DNA of 64,000 nt from Solea solea (lineage: Eukaryota; Chordata; Actinopteri; Pleuronectiformes; Soleidae), in the NCBI RefSeq assembly GCF_958295425.1, contig NC_081151.1, positions 9,672,330 through 9,736,329 of the forward strand, given 5' to 3'. Within the stretch, counting starts at the first letter, position 1. The number at the start of each line of letters is the position of its first letter. The notes beneath the pieces are model-generated. The model did no database searches. It was not told the origin of the DNA and saw only the letters and a list, made by a program, of their open reading frames with translations. This document shows, one piece after another, positions 33,516 through 45,600 of the stretch. The translations under genes were made by a program, and so were the position numbers.

Positions 33516-34113
33516 TGTCACAACCGAACAAGGACTTGAACCCAATAGCACGACTCAGAGACAACTTCCAAAAATATTCCAATTTATTGGACAAAGTAAC
33601 AAATAAAAATCACTCTCAAAAGGAGGAAAAGTATCAACAGAAAATCACTCTATCGAGGAATCACTAGATAAGCAAAAGGCAAAAGTAACAAATTATAATC
33701 ACTCACTGGGAGGAGACAAAAGGTCTGGGCAAGGTGCCAAATCAAAATCACTCTTCACGAGGAAAAAACTCTGATGGCTCAAAAAGGGACAAAACAAAGT
33801 AGCAACTAAGAAAAGCAAAAACCTTACAAACAATTGACGTGGCATGGATTGGCGTGGGTTCTCTGGCATGACAGACAAGACGAACTGACACAGGGTAAAG
33901 GGAAGCACAGGCTATATGTGAACTCAATGTAATGGGGAACAGGTGGAAACAATCAGGGCGGGGAAGATAATCAGACTGGGGGAAAACTACAGGGGAAGGG
34001 CAAGTTAGCTAAAACAAGAGGAAAGAGAGATGTCAAAATAAAACAGGAAGTCACAAGACAAAAAATAGAAGGCAAAACTAAACATAACTTAACACAACTT
34101 TCTAGATATGACA
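33516..34113 (-). repeat. 5' LTR of the retrotransposon
   Basis: 598 bp, the promoter-bearing copy for minus-strand transcription. U3 would be about 33,890-34,113, R begins near 33,889 and U5 ends at 33,516. A 69-codon frame found in both LTRs is incidental. Confidence 0.96.
33889..33919 (-). promoter_or_regulatory. LTR core promoter: TATA-like box and inferred start of R
   Basis: The minus strand reads CACATATAGCC (box at 33,912-33,919), then 27 bases later GTCAGTTCGT starting at 33,889. TATA-to-start spacing of 25-30 bases is standard for RNA polymerase II, so the start predicted by the self-priming match and the one predicted by the TATA box agree. The start itself is inferred. Confidence 0.7.
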
Positions 34114-34118
34114 GGTAA
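34114..34118. repeat. Target site duplication, right copy (GGTAA)
   Basis: Pairs with 28,503-28,507. The reconstructed empty site reads GGTCGGTAATCCTCAC. Confidence 0.92.
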
Positions 34119-34879
34119 TCCTCACAAACATAATTACATACAGGCTGAGAGAAGAAGCACCAGCAACTACGTTTCAAACCAGCAGCGAACAGCGATTATT
34201 CCTGACACCATCTGGAATCAGTGTTAAAGATAATCAATAATCATACACAGATAAAATCTGGATCTAAAATGCTCATACTCAGTGTAAATAGAGTCTGTTT
34301 GTTACATATTGATTGACAAGGTTCACACCAGTGCAGACAAAACCAGAAGGGCGAAAGGTTATGTGTGAAAGCACAATGTTGGTTAGTTTGAGGACACGCA
34401 TGCCTTATATTCGTGCCTGTCTGCTCGTAGAGTCAATTAGTGGGTGTTAAAGGCATCACAGCGTCGCATGGCTGAGGTGTCAATGGGTCACAAGATAATA
34501 TAAAGGCTCTTCTTGAGTTTCACATGGCAACAAGGAGCCAATGAAAGGGAAGGAAATTGTACAGTTGGGTCAAAAGTCACTGTGCTTCTATATATTGTGC
34601 TTGACCAGGATTGATAACAAGGCTACAAGGCCTTCCTCTCATATTCTCCGCTCTCCCTCCACCCCCTCCCGCTCCCAGTGCACTCCTCCTCCTCCTCCTC
34701 CTCCTCCTCTCTGAGGACTTCTTAATGACAAACCTGTCAGGATTAACATCTTTCCCCATTTCACACTGTGGTATCCAGCTTCCTCCTCATGCTCTAATGA
34801 ACAGCCCCGGCTCCAAGGACAGAGCAGACAGAGGTGAAGACAGATGAAAAACCCAAAAGGAGCGAGTCACCGCTGAGCT
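34119..34879. other. Non-coding DNA with a (CTC)n tract at 34,683-34,710
   Basis: About nine CTC/TCC units. Otherwise unremarkable; no transposon end or exon is recognised. Confidence 0.6.
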
Positions 34880-35120
34880 TCACATTTCAGGACTCCCGCA
34901 CTACACTCACATGAACCTGAGCCGGTGCTTCTCCTCTTCTCCTGGCCCACCTTTTGACGCCCTTGGTGGTTCCTGCCTTCTGATGGTCAGGACAACTTAA
35001 TTAATCACTGGATAGCACTAATGAATTGACCAGCCGGGCTGTATTGATCCCTGGGGTATCAGCGGCTCGCCTTTGTGAAGTCTAATACCCTCCTCTGAGC
35101 TCGGAGATCAAACATCTCAT
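34880..35120. other. Complex DNA, candidate conserved non-coding element
   Basis: No low-complexity sequence. Dense TAAT-type motifs (CAACTTAATTAATCACTGG, GCACTAATGAATTG) sit beside GC-rich blocks (GTATCAGCGGCTCGCC). Composition suggests constraint; untested. Confidence 0.3.
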
Positions 35121-37413
35121 GGAAACCTTATTTCGTATTTTCTGTGTGTGAGTGAGAGGTCAGCTGGACTGTAGCCACTTCACAAAAACACATGCATTAG
35201 ACAGAAAACAAATCCTCATCTTCATCCCCCCCACACACTTCCCTTGTCTCCGACTCTTCGCTCAGCTTGTGTTACATGTGTCACGTTTATAGAAATAACA
35301 TCCCTTTCATCAGGGGAATTAGTGTTATATTTCAGGTTGTCTTAAATCAGACGAGGAGCTTACAGCTTATTAAAGTGTTGTTATGGCACCATCACCGAGG
35401 ATGCTGGGGGATTTTGGCATTCCTTCTTTGAGACCGGATCGCTCAGATCTTTTTCTAGGCCGAGGTTAGATTAGGCATTGATCTGAAAGGCTAATTTGAT
35501 GCCACATTACAGCTGTGAAATTACAGCACTGTACGGCTCCCATTTAGGAATACGAGCCGGACAACTCCCCCCCTCCACTTCTCAGAAATCAGTTATGTAA
35601 ATGCACTCCAAGTCGCAGTAAAAGCTCGGCCGCGGACAATTATAGCACGGGACGATTCAATTGTTCAAAAGCACGTTACACACCTTAAATCGAGCTGCGC
35701 TGACTCCAACAGGCCACACGTCTACGCACGCAAAGACCCCGACAATGACACACAAGAAGTATAAACTCAAGTCTTTCATTTCATGCACTCAAACATGAAA
35801 TCAATTACAAATACATTCATATTCTTTACACTAAAACCTGAAAAAGGTGAAGTGTAGAGCAAGCACAGACCTGTCAGTTTCCCACACTAACACAGTAAGA
35901 TGGTGAACTGTCTCTGGATCACCACAAACTTTTAATCATTTCCTCCTTGACCCTTGACCCTTCATCCACGACATTCAATTTCATCAAAATCCGCGCTTAG
36001 CTTTTTGATTTATGCTGCTCACAAACAGACAAAAGCAGGCAAACCTACAGTACAATCTCCTTGGTTTGTATAATTACATCTGTCACCGCCAACAGTTTTA
36101 GATTTCAATCCGTTTTTATTCACAATTTTATTCTAGACTCATTTAAAATGCACGAGGACTTTAATATTAAAGGGTGGGACCCTGACCTTTGGCATCTGAA
36201 ATGTAACAGTTAATCAGTGAGTCCAAATTTGTGAGAACTCCATCGAGGTGCACTTACCATATTATGTTCACAAGAATGGGAGGGACGGACAAAGAGGTGG
36301 AGACAAAGACTTGTTGATCTTCCTTTAATGGGGAACGAGAATCAAGGACGCAGGTTTTTTGTTGGCTGTGTGGTGTCGAAATGTTTTAATTGGGAAGGTG
36401 CTATAAGATGTACATAATTCATGTCTCATAACTGTTTAATGAATATCTTATCGCGGAGTAATGTTGTCAGAGCCTAAAAATTCAGCGAGGAAAGTCTTCA
36501 AATATAACTTGCATGGAACATCGTAATTCTCTTTCATTCATCTGATCTGAAAGAACCCCGCCAATTGGTTAATGAATGATTGATTAACCATGAATAAAGT
36601 TCTTAACTTATAAGTCTAATAATATGCATGGTATACAGTCAAATGTGTTTAAAGGAAAAGTTATTTTATTATTATTATTATCATTATTTGTTTCTTCTTT
36701 ATTTTCTTGGACATACATGGTAAGAATTATTTTTGCTATAAATGGTATAAATACATTAAGTCCAAAAATAGGTCCAATAAAAACATTTCTTGTTGATGTA
36801 GGCTACAATAAATATCTTAAGTAACGCAGTGACGTAAAATGAGTGCAAGAAATAAATCATGTTTTGTTTTGTGTCGCCACGGTGACATTGAACAGCGCTC
36901 TTCTGATCGTGTTCCCCTTTGTCCTCTCTACTTTTCGAAGACAATAGCTGAAGAACAATCCACATTGTTGGTTTAATATACTTTATACTGTGTGTGTGTG
37001 TGTGGGTGCTTTGTTATGAATAACTAGCATGCACTGGGGCCCATCGTTACGCTGCTGGTTCTCTCTTCAGCTGTTTAGTTCCTTTCCTCTGTAAATGATA
37101 GGCATTGCAATGAAAACTGCATTATTTGAGATGGAATGCTGGTTGTTGGTTATGTTTTAGTGACCCCTCGATGTTTTGACTTATCACGCCACAGTAGTTG
37201 CACTCTGTACTGTCGGTTATAAGGAAAAGTCCACACTGGCCGCTTAGGGAATGATTACCACAAATAAATGTACACAAGCAATAGCACAGAACTCACATAC
37301 TACAGTTACAAGTGGTCAGAAGTATTTGCCTTTTCTTTGATTTGAATTATAGTGAAATGGAAGTTTTGCTGGGGTCAATGCAAAATCATGAACATTTAGA
37401 GGCCTCCACCTTT
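35121..37413. other. Non-coding DNA, nothing firm
   Basis: Contains a (TTA)n tract near 36,665-36,690 and a (TG)n tract at 36,989-37,004. 35,330-35,690 is complex and could be regulatory, but no gene or mobile element is recognised. Confidence 0.5.
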
Positions 37414-37538
37414 TTAAAGGACCAGTATGTAAAATGTAGGTGAGGTTATTTTCCTTTTGCACAAATTAAAGATAGAATCATTACACTTGAGGGTGAGGGA
37501 TCTTGAACTGCTAAATCTTACACACTGTACCTTTTTAA
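37414..37538. mobile_element. Short inverted-repeat element (MITE), about 125 bp
   Basis: The left arm TTTAAAGGACCAGTATGTAA and the right arm CTTACACACTGTACCTTTTTAA are imperfect reverse complements over about 27 bp. CCTTTTTAA occurs at both ends (37,409-37,417 and 37,530-37,538), part of which may be a target duplication. The right-arm sequence recurs at 55,860-55,888 and a left-arm relative lies at 18,330, which supports a dispersed family. Confidence 0.7.
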
Positions 37539-38373
37539 TGCACGCGTACATTTCCAAACACGAGGCTTTTAAAACTCAATTTCCATGTTACGCTGTGATG
37601 TAAGCGGCGAGGACGCTCTCTCCATCTCTGATCCACGAACCACCGAGCACCCGCACAATGGAGTTAGTCAGTGAAGTCTCGCTGCCGTCAACCAAATCCC
37701 TCACTTCCTGTGAACTCCTCCATCCCCTCTCCGCTGCCCCTGTCGCCCCTTCTCTCACCCTCTCTTTCACTCTGGCACACACACATCCCAAATCTGCACA
37801 CGCATGCACACACACACACACACACAGTGAAATGCTCTTCAAGTTAACTCACTGCCCAAACTTCTTCTCCCCCTCCTCAGCCTCTTCCCATCCCTCTTTC
37901 ATGCTCTCATGCTGATGCACTGAGCAGGATTATGTGCGGAGGCTGTGTGCTGTGCCGTTCCCCCGCCGCACTGGGCCCTGTGCCGCCAGGCCGTGTCTGC
38001 ATGGCTGACTGTATTAAACATAAGCAGCTTTACTTGATAGGGCTCTATCCAGCTTTAATTACCGCAAACTCACAAAGTCAGTGGACGGCACTCCTCGCTC
38101 CTGCCACTCTGCAGAGCAAACAGGGCAAAAGCCACTCGTCTGTGAGTCTCCAAACAGAGGAGTGTGCGGAGACTGATGGTGTCCATGCCGAGGCACTGGC
38201 GCTTTAGATGACTTTGGAACATATGGAGTTCAATTTAACAATCGGTGGAATCATCTGTCGCTGTGAAGACGAGGCTTATTCTATTTTAGTGTAGTTCAGA
38301 CGCGTAATTAGATTTTTCTGTTTGCACAGACCTCTGCCCCTCAGCTACTGTTTCTATTTAGTCTGAGGTGGAA
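37539..38373. other. Non-coding DNA with a (CA)n tract at 37,806-37,826
   Basis: C/T-rich stretch near 37,690-37,780. No gene is recognised. Confidence 0.55.
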
Positions 38374-39185
38374 AGCAGTGAATTACATTTACTAATTGAG
38401 TAGTTTACTTCGTGTGTATGTATGTTTTTAAGAAGTACTGTACTTGACAGGTGAATGGTGAGGACAGGTGAATGACGAGGACAGGTGAATGTTGAGGACA
38501 TGTGAATGATGTGGACAGGTGAGTGTTGAGGACATGTGAATGAATGATGAGGACAGGTGAATGTTGAGGACATTTGAATGAATGATGTGGACAGGTCAAT
38601 GATGTGAATAGGTGAATGTTGAGGACAGGTGAATAGGTGAATGTTGAGGACAGGTGAATGATGAGGACAAGTGCATGTTGAGGACAGGTGAATGATGAGG
38701 ACGGGTGAATGATGAGGACATGTGAGTGAATGATGAGGACAGGTGAATGATGAGGACATGTAAATGAATAATGAGGACGGGTGAATGTTGAGGACGGGTG
38801 AATGTTGAGGACGGGTGAATGATGAGGACATGTAAATGAATGATGAGTACGGGTGAATGATGAGGACAGGTGACTGAATGATGAGGACAGGTGAATTGGC
38901 GTTAATTAAGGTCTGTGAGTGAGTGAGAACGTTGAAGCATTTGTGACATTAGACCCATGTTGACTGATACATTATGTGTTTACATATTTTATTTTGTCAG
39001 TACTTTAAATTGTAAAGGTTTGGCTCTAATTAAAAACAATTTATGTGAGATTTGTGTCACCTTGTCCCCCCTTGAGTACTTTTTTACTTTAACTTGAGTA
39101 CATTTTCAGACCAGTACTTTTACTTGTACTTAAATAAAATGAAAATAGTGGTACTTTTACTTGAGTAGAATATTTCATGTATGAT
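38374..39185. mobile_element. ACTTTTACTTGAGTA-family MITE with an internal minisatellite
   Basis: The left end (GCAGTGAATTACATTTACT, then AATTGAGTAGT and AGTACTGTACTT) and the right part (CTTGAGTACTTTTTTACTTT, GACCAGTACTTTTACTTG, GTACTTTTACTTGAGTAG) match the two ends of a common teleost non-autonomous repeat. The middle is occupied by the 17-bp array at 38,446-38,896. Exact ends and target duplication are not fixed. Confidence 0.6.
38446..38896. repeat. 17-bp minisatellite (GACAGGTGAATGATGAG)
   Basis: About 26 imperfect copies of a 17-bp unit, variants GACATGTGAATGATGAG and GACGGGTGAATGTTGAG, some with an extra GAAT. The reverse-strand frame rich in CPHHSPV is a by-product. Confidence 0.95.
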
Positions 39186-39392
39186 CTGATCTGATTTTAT
39201 ACATCCCCCTTTAGAATATGAGGCTATTTTTGCTCCCCAAAGGCAGATAATAAAAGTGTGGTTTTATTAGTATCTTTCACTTTTACAGGGGAACTTTCTT
39301 AAATGCATGTACCTGCTCACACAGTCCTGAGGCTTGGTGAAAACCCCTGTACAGGTGTATGTGGGGCCTTTAAGAAAACCTCATCGCTGTGA

Positions 39393-39628
39393 TTGGCCTC
39401 TTTGATGACCTGGGGCGTCAGCTCCTAGTCTGAGGTCTTTCATTGGCTTATTTCAGTTCCTTCCAGGTTCAACAGGAAACAATCATGTAACATGTGTAAC
39501 ATCTCCACTTGGCAGAGCGGCCAAAACAAGAGGTAGCAGTTTTACAGCTTTAGCTGTAAAGTATAAAAGAGTAGTGTTTTTTCTACTCAGTGAAAGTGAG
39601 AGGATTTGATAACCAAGAACATCTAAAG
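39393..39628 (+). promoter_or_regulatory. Candidate TATA promoter with a short non-coding first exon
   Basis: Two inverted CCAAT boxes (GTGATTGGCC near 39,391 and CATTGGCTT near 39,440) lie upstream of GTATAAAAGAG (TATA at 39,562-39,568). A start is expected at about 39,589-39,593, near CTACTCAGTG. The putative exon would end AACATCTAAAG at 39,628, followed by GTGAGAA, a good splice donor. Together these resemble a vertebrate TATA promoter plus a first exon of about 40 nt. This is inference from motif spacing only. Confidence 0.35.
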
Positions 39629-42600
39629 GTGAGAATTATTTGTTAAATATGCAAGGTTAAGGCACATAACAAAAACCACATTTGTTTGGGGTTTCACACG
39701 CTGCTGTGAATTTGCTTTACTGTGCATATAATAGTGGATCATTTGGGCATTCTACACTGGTTTGTTTGTTGTGTTTTGACACATGTTTTGGCACAGGAGT
39801 AAGCCCTCTGACCTTAAACACCCACAGGCTCATGGAGGTCTTAATCCAGCCTGTCTGACGCAAACACAATGTCCCTGTAAACCCACTGTTCTGAAAGAAT
39901 TAATGGCATTTAAATCATCCCTCTGACACGAGGACCACGTTGACCACACAGTGTAATTGCTCAACGAGGACTTTAGGTTGTCACAGTTCTGTGCCATAAA
40001 TTAATTATCCTAAAGCGCTTAGTGAAAGTCACTGTAATGGCTTACGCTGAAGGAGAGAGGGTGAATGGAGGTGAGTGTGCAGTCATGAGTAGAAGGGGGG
40101 GAAAGTGAGTGGCCATAAATTCCCACTGTAGTTAAGAGTCTCTCAAGGCAGCTTGACTGAGTTATGTCCCGCTCTGACAGCGGTGTCCTGTCTGCGGCTC
40201 GTGCTGCCTGAAGAAGAAGGACAGATCAACAGAAACCTAATGTCTTGTTTTCTAGAAAGAAAATGTAAAGGCAGCTCATGCATGTTGGTGTGTGTGTGCT
40301 TGTATGTGTTAGGGTTTGACATTAAGGTTATGGTTAAGGTTAGGGATAAGCATTGGTGTGTGTGTGTGTGTGTGCATGTGCAGTTATCACACTAGCCTTG
40401 CAGCCAACCGGGAATGACCTGGCTGAAATAATCCCTCCTGCCTGTCTTTGATTAATTTTTTATTTTTTTGCTCTCATTGTTCTTTTCTGTCCATTTTTTT
40501 TTCCTCCGTCGTATAGAAATAACTCCCACTAATGGATTATAATTGCTCTGACATTTGCAGATAAAATGACTCCGGTATAAGCACAACTTGCATCATTTGT
40601 GTTGTAAATATTTACTTGATGGCGGTTTGTCACTTTCACACGAGCTGCTGTTAACTTTTTAGCTTTTGTGCTTGATTCAATAAGCGTCCAGTCTTTTCAA
40701 AGCACTTTTTCTTATACGTGGGAAAAACTCTGTGGGGGCCACATGAGCATTTGTGCTATTAAATATGACCTAACCTGATCTAATTACCCGCTAACACGTT
40801 ACACTGAGGCACCGCTAAGAACAAGCGTTCACTCCAACATCGTCAGCCCTCCTCACTCAACCTCCGCTGTGAGAGACAGTTGCTAGGTGACCTTTAATTG
40901 CAATTACTCTCGTTTCAGTCCACATTAGGAGTTGAGTAGCTGTGTTGTGAGTGAGGCCAGTTTTCAGCACTGTCTCCGTCTTAGAGCGTTGGGTTTCCAT
41001 AGTGGGGCGAAAGCATTTCACCAGAGAGGCCGGGTTATCACTTACACGTGAATGTGGGAAGTGAATGACACGTGTCAAACATGATTTGGTTTGACCACAT
41101 TTGCCCAAAACGTCTAAGTTATTAATGAGTTTCAGAATGAAGCACGTTATGTTAGGCGGAGGACTCTGATGCATTCTCACTTTATTTACCCCATCCATTC
41201 TCAATTTTGCTCCCATCCCTCCCCCTCTCTGTCATTTACCCTTGACAGGTTCATACTCTCCCAGCTCTTATAGACTCCTTATTTTTGCCAGAGGGTGCTG
41301 ATATGAAACCTTCATATGTTACGTTAAATTAAAACAAATGTAAGTAAATCCACTTTGACATAAAGACACGCTTGGCTCTCTTGTTTTCCTCTGGGATTTC
41401 CTGACCTCGTCATTCCCTCCATTCCTCTCTCCACCTCCCAACCGGGACACTCAATTTCTCTCCACTCGCCCTACGTTCCCCTTGTTGCACAGAATCAATC
41501 CCAAGAAACATCTCTATCCGCCTCCTTGCTGTCATTCCTCCTCACTTGTCCAGAAGACCACCACCACCGACACCCCCTCTCACCAACAGGGTATTTCTCC
41601 TGGCAGTGCTGCCTCACGACTGGTCATCCTCATCACCGTCAGAGAATGGAGAAATTCAATATGAATTGCAGTCATTATGGCAAGGACAGAGCGAGAGAGA
41701 CAGAGAGAGATGAATGGACCTGAAAGATGAAAAAAAAAAAGAGGTGGGAGGTAGAAAGGATAAAATCTATATTTACTTCCCTCCAACGTGCCAACGATAA
41801 CCACAGAGTCCAACTTCCTCTTTTCAAAACCATCTAAACGAGGGCACGACTAAAAGCCCTGAGAGGCTTTCAGCCGCGCCGCGCCACAGCCAGCCTGTCA
41901 ATACAGCATGGCCACGGGCTCTGAGCGGAGGGGGAAAAAAAACGAGAAAATACAACAAAAAGGAAAAAAAACACATGCATCCACACCTCGAGGCCAAGCG
42001 TAACACTGTTTCCATATCCTCTTGTCTCTCGCAGCGCATGTAGCCACTCTCCATCCTTCAAGATTACTCAATTACTCGCGTTCGGAAGAGGAGAGTGTCA
42101 GTAAGTTGTAACGCAGTCTTTTCACAGAGATGGAGGGGAAATTGGCTAAAACTGGAATGAAACGGGTACAAAAGGGATATACATGAATTAGTGAAGTGGA
42201 ATGGAAAGGTGCAGTGAGATTACATGCAGGAATATTGGATTAAACACAGAGATTCTGTGAGTGGCAAATTGGCAGTGAAAAAGCCCCTATAGCAGATATT
42301 TGATGTGATGTTTCAGTGATTTATTTCTATATTTCATGTCTCCAATACAATAGGACCGATTATACTTGACAAAATGTGAGTAGTCGGAGAATTATTACTC
42401 TGTGAATGTCTTTTCATTCCACTTTCTTTTGTTGCGAGACGGGGAGCAAACAATATTTAAAGCTCGCGACCTCGATAAAAGCCCAGCTATGACTCGTCGG
42501 GTAACTGAATTATGACCAATACTGGCACCGCTATTGTGATGATTGAATTAATTATCGTCGACAAGCAACCGTTCACACCTTTTTAAACACAGAGACTGGA

Positions 42601-45600
42601 AAAATAGCTCAATGATTTATCAAGACGCCGCTGTTAAAGTCATTGCCATTGATTTTCCAAAGCGACCGACAATGAATCACAGAAAGGAAATCAGACGAAG
42701 GTTGGTTTAGTCAAATTTAAGAAAGAAAAAAAAAGTATTAATTAAAATATCAGTCTAATGAAAGTCAAACTATTAGAAGTAATATTTTTCATTGATGCAG
42801 TGTCACCTTTGTATGTTTATCACTGAGACCGTTGTTAAAGCTTTGTTGTGGACAGTCGGCTTCAGGCCATTATTGATTTTGATGTATAAACACAACGACG
42901 GATATTCACTTTATTGATTTTTGTTTATCTCATAGACGTATCCGAAGAAAATACAACACATATTACAATAAAGGGGGTTTATTCAGTGATGGGATGGAGA
43001 GTCCAGGTTGTTTTCTGTTAGACGTGTTGGGCGGTTTTATTACATTTGGCAGAAAAGATAGCCGGACGATTCTGGTCATCCTTGATTTCCAGTCCACCGT
43101 TAAACTCTAGTAGACACTTTGTGTGCTGTGTAAAATGACAGATGGCTGCTGAACTGTTAAACCACAGCCCTCTCGCTGAAAGCTTTGATTGCACCATCAG
43201 ACCAGCTGCATTTGTTTTTTTTCCCCACCTATTTATTTCACAAGTTTGATGAAGTGATAAAGTCTCGATTCTGCTGCAGCACCGAGCATATATGGGCACA
43301 ATCTGCATTTTGAAGCACATCAGTGTGTTAATATTACTGTTAATCCCGTCGACTGAGTGGCCACAGCTGGAATCGTAAATCTGAAGGCGCGATCATGCAG
43401 CCCACACGTGTAAACATGAGCCAGGGGGGGAACTGAGCTGATCAATAACAAATAAATGTAACGTAATTCTACTATTGTCATTCCACGAAGAATATCTTGC
43501 TTAAACACTATTGGCGCGATGGTACAGATGGTTTCTGTGTCTTTAAAAACAATATTGTGACGGTGCAGCTGCAGTATGGGTCACTGGTTCTGCTTCGATT
43601 TAGAACAGATGGGCCCTGTAGCAGAGACGGAAATCCCCTGGTATTCCCACAAAAAAAAAACCAACACTGAAATCCCTGCCTCCATTTTACATCCAGGAAC
43701 TGTGTTTATTTGAATAACTCCTCCAAACCCATTATCTAATGACATGACTCAATGAGTCACTATCCCCCAGATACCACTGAGAGAGAGAAACACGGAGTTT
43801 TTGGCAGAAAGAAAGAAAAAAAAAAGAGGAGTGTTCCAACAGAACATTGGAATGATTACAGCGAATCAATCTGTATATCTACAGAGAGTGTTTCTGACTC
43901 CGAGAGAGTAACATTGCCTGCCAAAGTATCTGTCAACAGGATTCATTTTTCTTTCTGTGGGAGGATTTGGACTGATTTTAAAAAGCGAAAAACTTTAAAG
44001 CGCTATATGATCCACCGCTCAACGACTTCAAATGCTTCATGCTCCGTCGTCTCTGAACGCATCCCGTTGGAGTTTACCTTGAATTCACCAGAGAGAATAA
44101 CTATTCACCGGGATCTTTAGGGGCCGCATGAACAAGCGGACAATGTGTGAGGGAGCGTCTGATGAGAAGAAAAAAAAAAGAACAAGAAAAAAAATGTGGT
44201 CTCTTGTTTTCAAAACCTCCACCTACTCATTCTATCTCTTTGCACCAAAACACCTCGCAACCACCATTCACAGTGGGTTTTTTTTCTAAATAATGCATCA
44301 CTATTTACATGACCGCAACAAGTGAAGACAGAACTGAGTCATTTAATGTCATTGAAGCAGACATACAACTTTGTATCATGAGCGAGGCAGTGAAGGTTCC
44401 AAATCTGCAGGATTTCCAGGTGAACGGAGGACGTTTGACGTGTTCTCCCGCCATTTCCCGAAGGAAATATGGCGCGTATTAATAAATCAGCGCGAGTTAA
44501 TTCACGAGCGTTTTATTTACAGACCTTCCCATATATTATTTGATGGCGAGGAGTGTCTGGACATCATAAATCTGACCACTCATGAGCAAGCCACAGTAAA
44601 ACACTGCAGTCCCACTGAGCACCGGCGCTGGCAGGGACAGACGCTAAAGTCTGACAGAGACATTGGTTCTAGAAACTCTAATGCAACCTTTCTGCATTAC
44701 AATAAACAAAAAAAAAACATGTCTTTTTTTCTTTTCTTTTTTTGTTTATTTGACGAGGAACGATGCATATTAATGAACACATTGTGACGCAAATGACGTT
44801 GTGTAAATATGCCAGATTTAGCTCAAATTTCCATCCGTAGTCCTCACATTAAAAGACAGACATACCATAAAAAACAAACAGATGACAATAGAGATTTAAA
44901 AAAAAAATGACATAATACTTAGTGTATAAAAGTATTTCTTTTCAAGGTAATGGGTCATTTCTTTTTAACTTATGGTAGCAAACCCCCTTGAAACATTGGA
45001 GCAAGGAAGGAACTATTCAGTACTTTTAGTTAGCTAGTGTCTTTTGATCGAACGGATCACATCTACTCATGATCTCATACTGCTTCCAAACTTATCAAAC
45101 CAGATCTTTTGGTACTGTATTGATTAAGAAACCCTTAGCGGCAGAAATGGGTTCATTGTTCAACCAGAAATCAACACACGGCTGCAAGAACCTGATGTTA
45201 AATACATGTAGCCGGTGTGTTGTTCTGGAGACCATGGTAGCCATGCTGACTACAATCTGTAGGAAATCTGATTTACAGAGGAAAACCAGAGCCTTCATCC
45301 AAATTAACAATCTTAGCAAACATAGTGCTTCTACATTTGCGTCACCATTCAAGACTTAAAGGCTATTTCCGTAAGGAGATTCTGCAAGTCCTGAAAGAAT
45401 GTTTCTGGCTCAGCTTTTTGAAAACTGAGACCATTGGAAATGATGACGCAGTCACTTCCTGATTGGTTTGTCGTTGCCACAACTTCACTTTTGGCAGTGA
45501 ACAAAGAGCTCCGTTAACAGTTACTTTCAGTTTCACGTTGTCGTTCGTCTCGATCTGAAAATTCCAGATTTCTTGCTTGTTGTTTCTTATTAGTTGTACA

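Larger units (their letters stand above)
28508..34113 (-). mobile_element. Full-length Tf1/sushi-type Ty3/gypsy chromovirus, 5606 bp
   Basis: Two 598-bp LTRs flank one Gag-Pol frame on the minus strand. GGTAA lies at 28,503-28,507 and again at 34,114-34,118, a 5-bp target duplication. The LTRs begin TGTCA and end TGACA. Domain order (protease, RT, RNase H, integrase, chromodomain) defines Ty3/gypsy, and the C-terminal chromodomain places it among chromoviruses. A self-complementary primer site supports the Tf1/sushi lineage. There is no env-like frame. The LTRs read as identical and the frame is unbroken, so insertion was recent and the copy may be competent. Confidence 0.96.

Noticed and set aside
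34119..34400. An envelope gene accompanying the retrotransposon
   Set aside because: Between the integrase/chromodomain end and the 3' LTR there is no extra sequence, and nothing env-like lies outside the LTRs.
40310..40350. Telomere-like GGTTAGGG sequence
   Set aside because: Only one or two partial units; this is within chance for GT-rich DNA.
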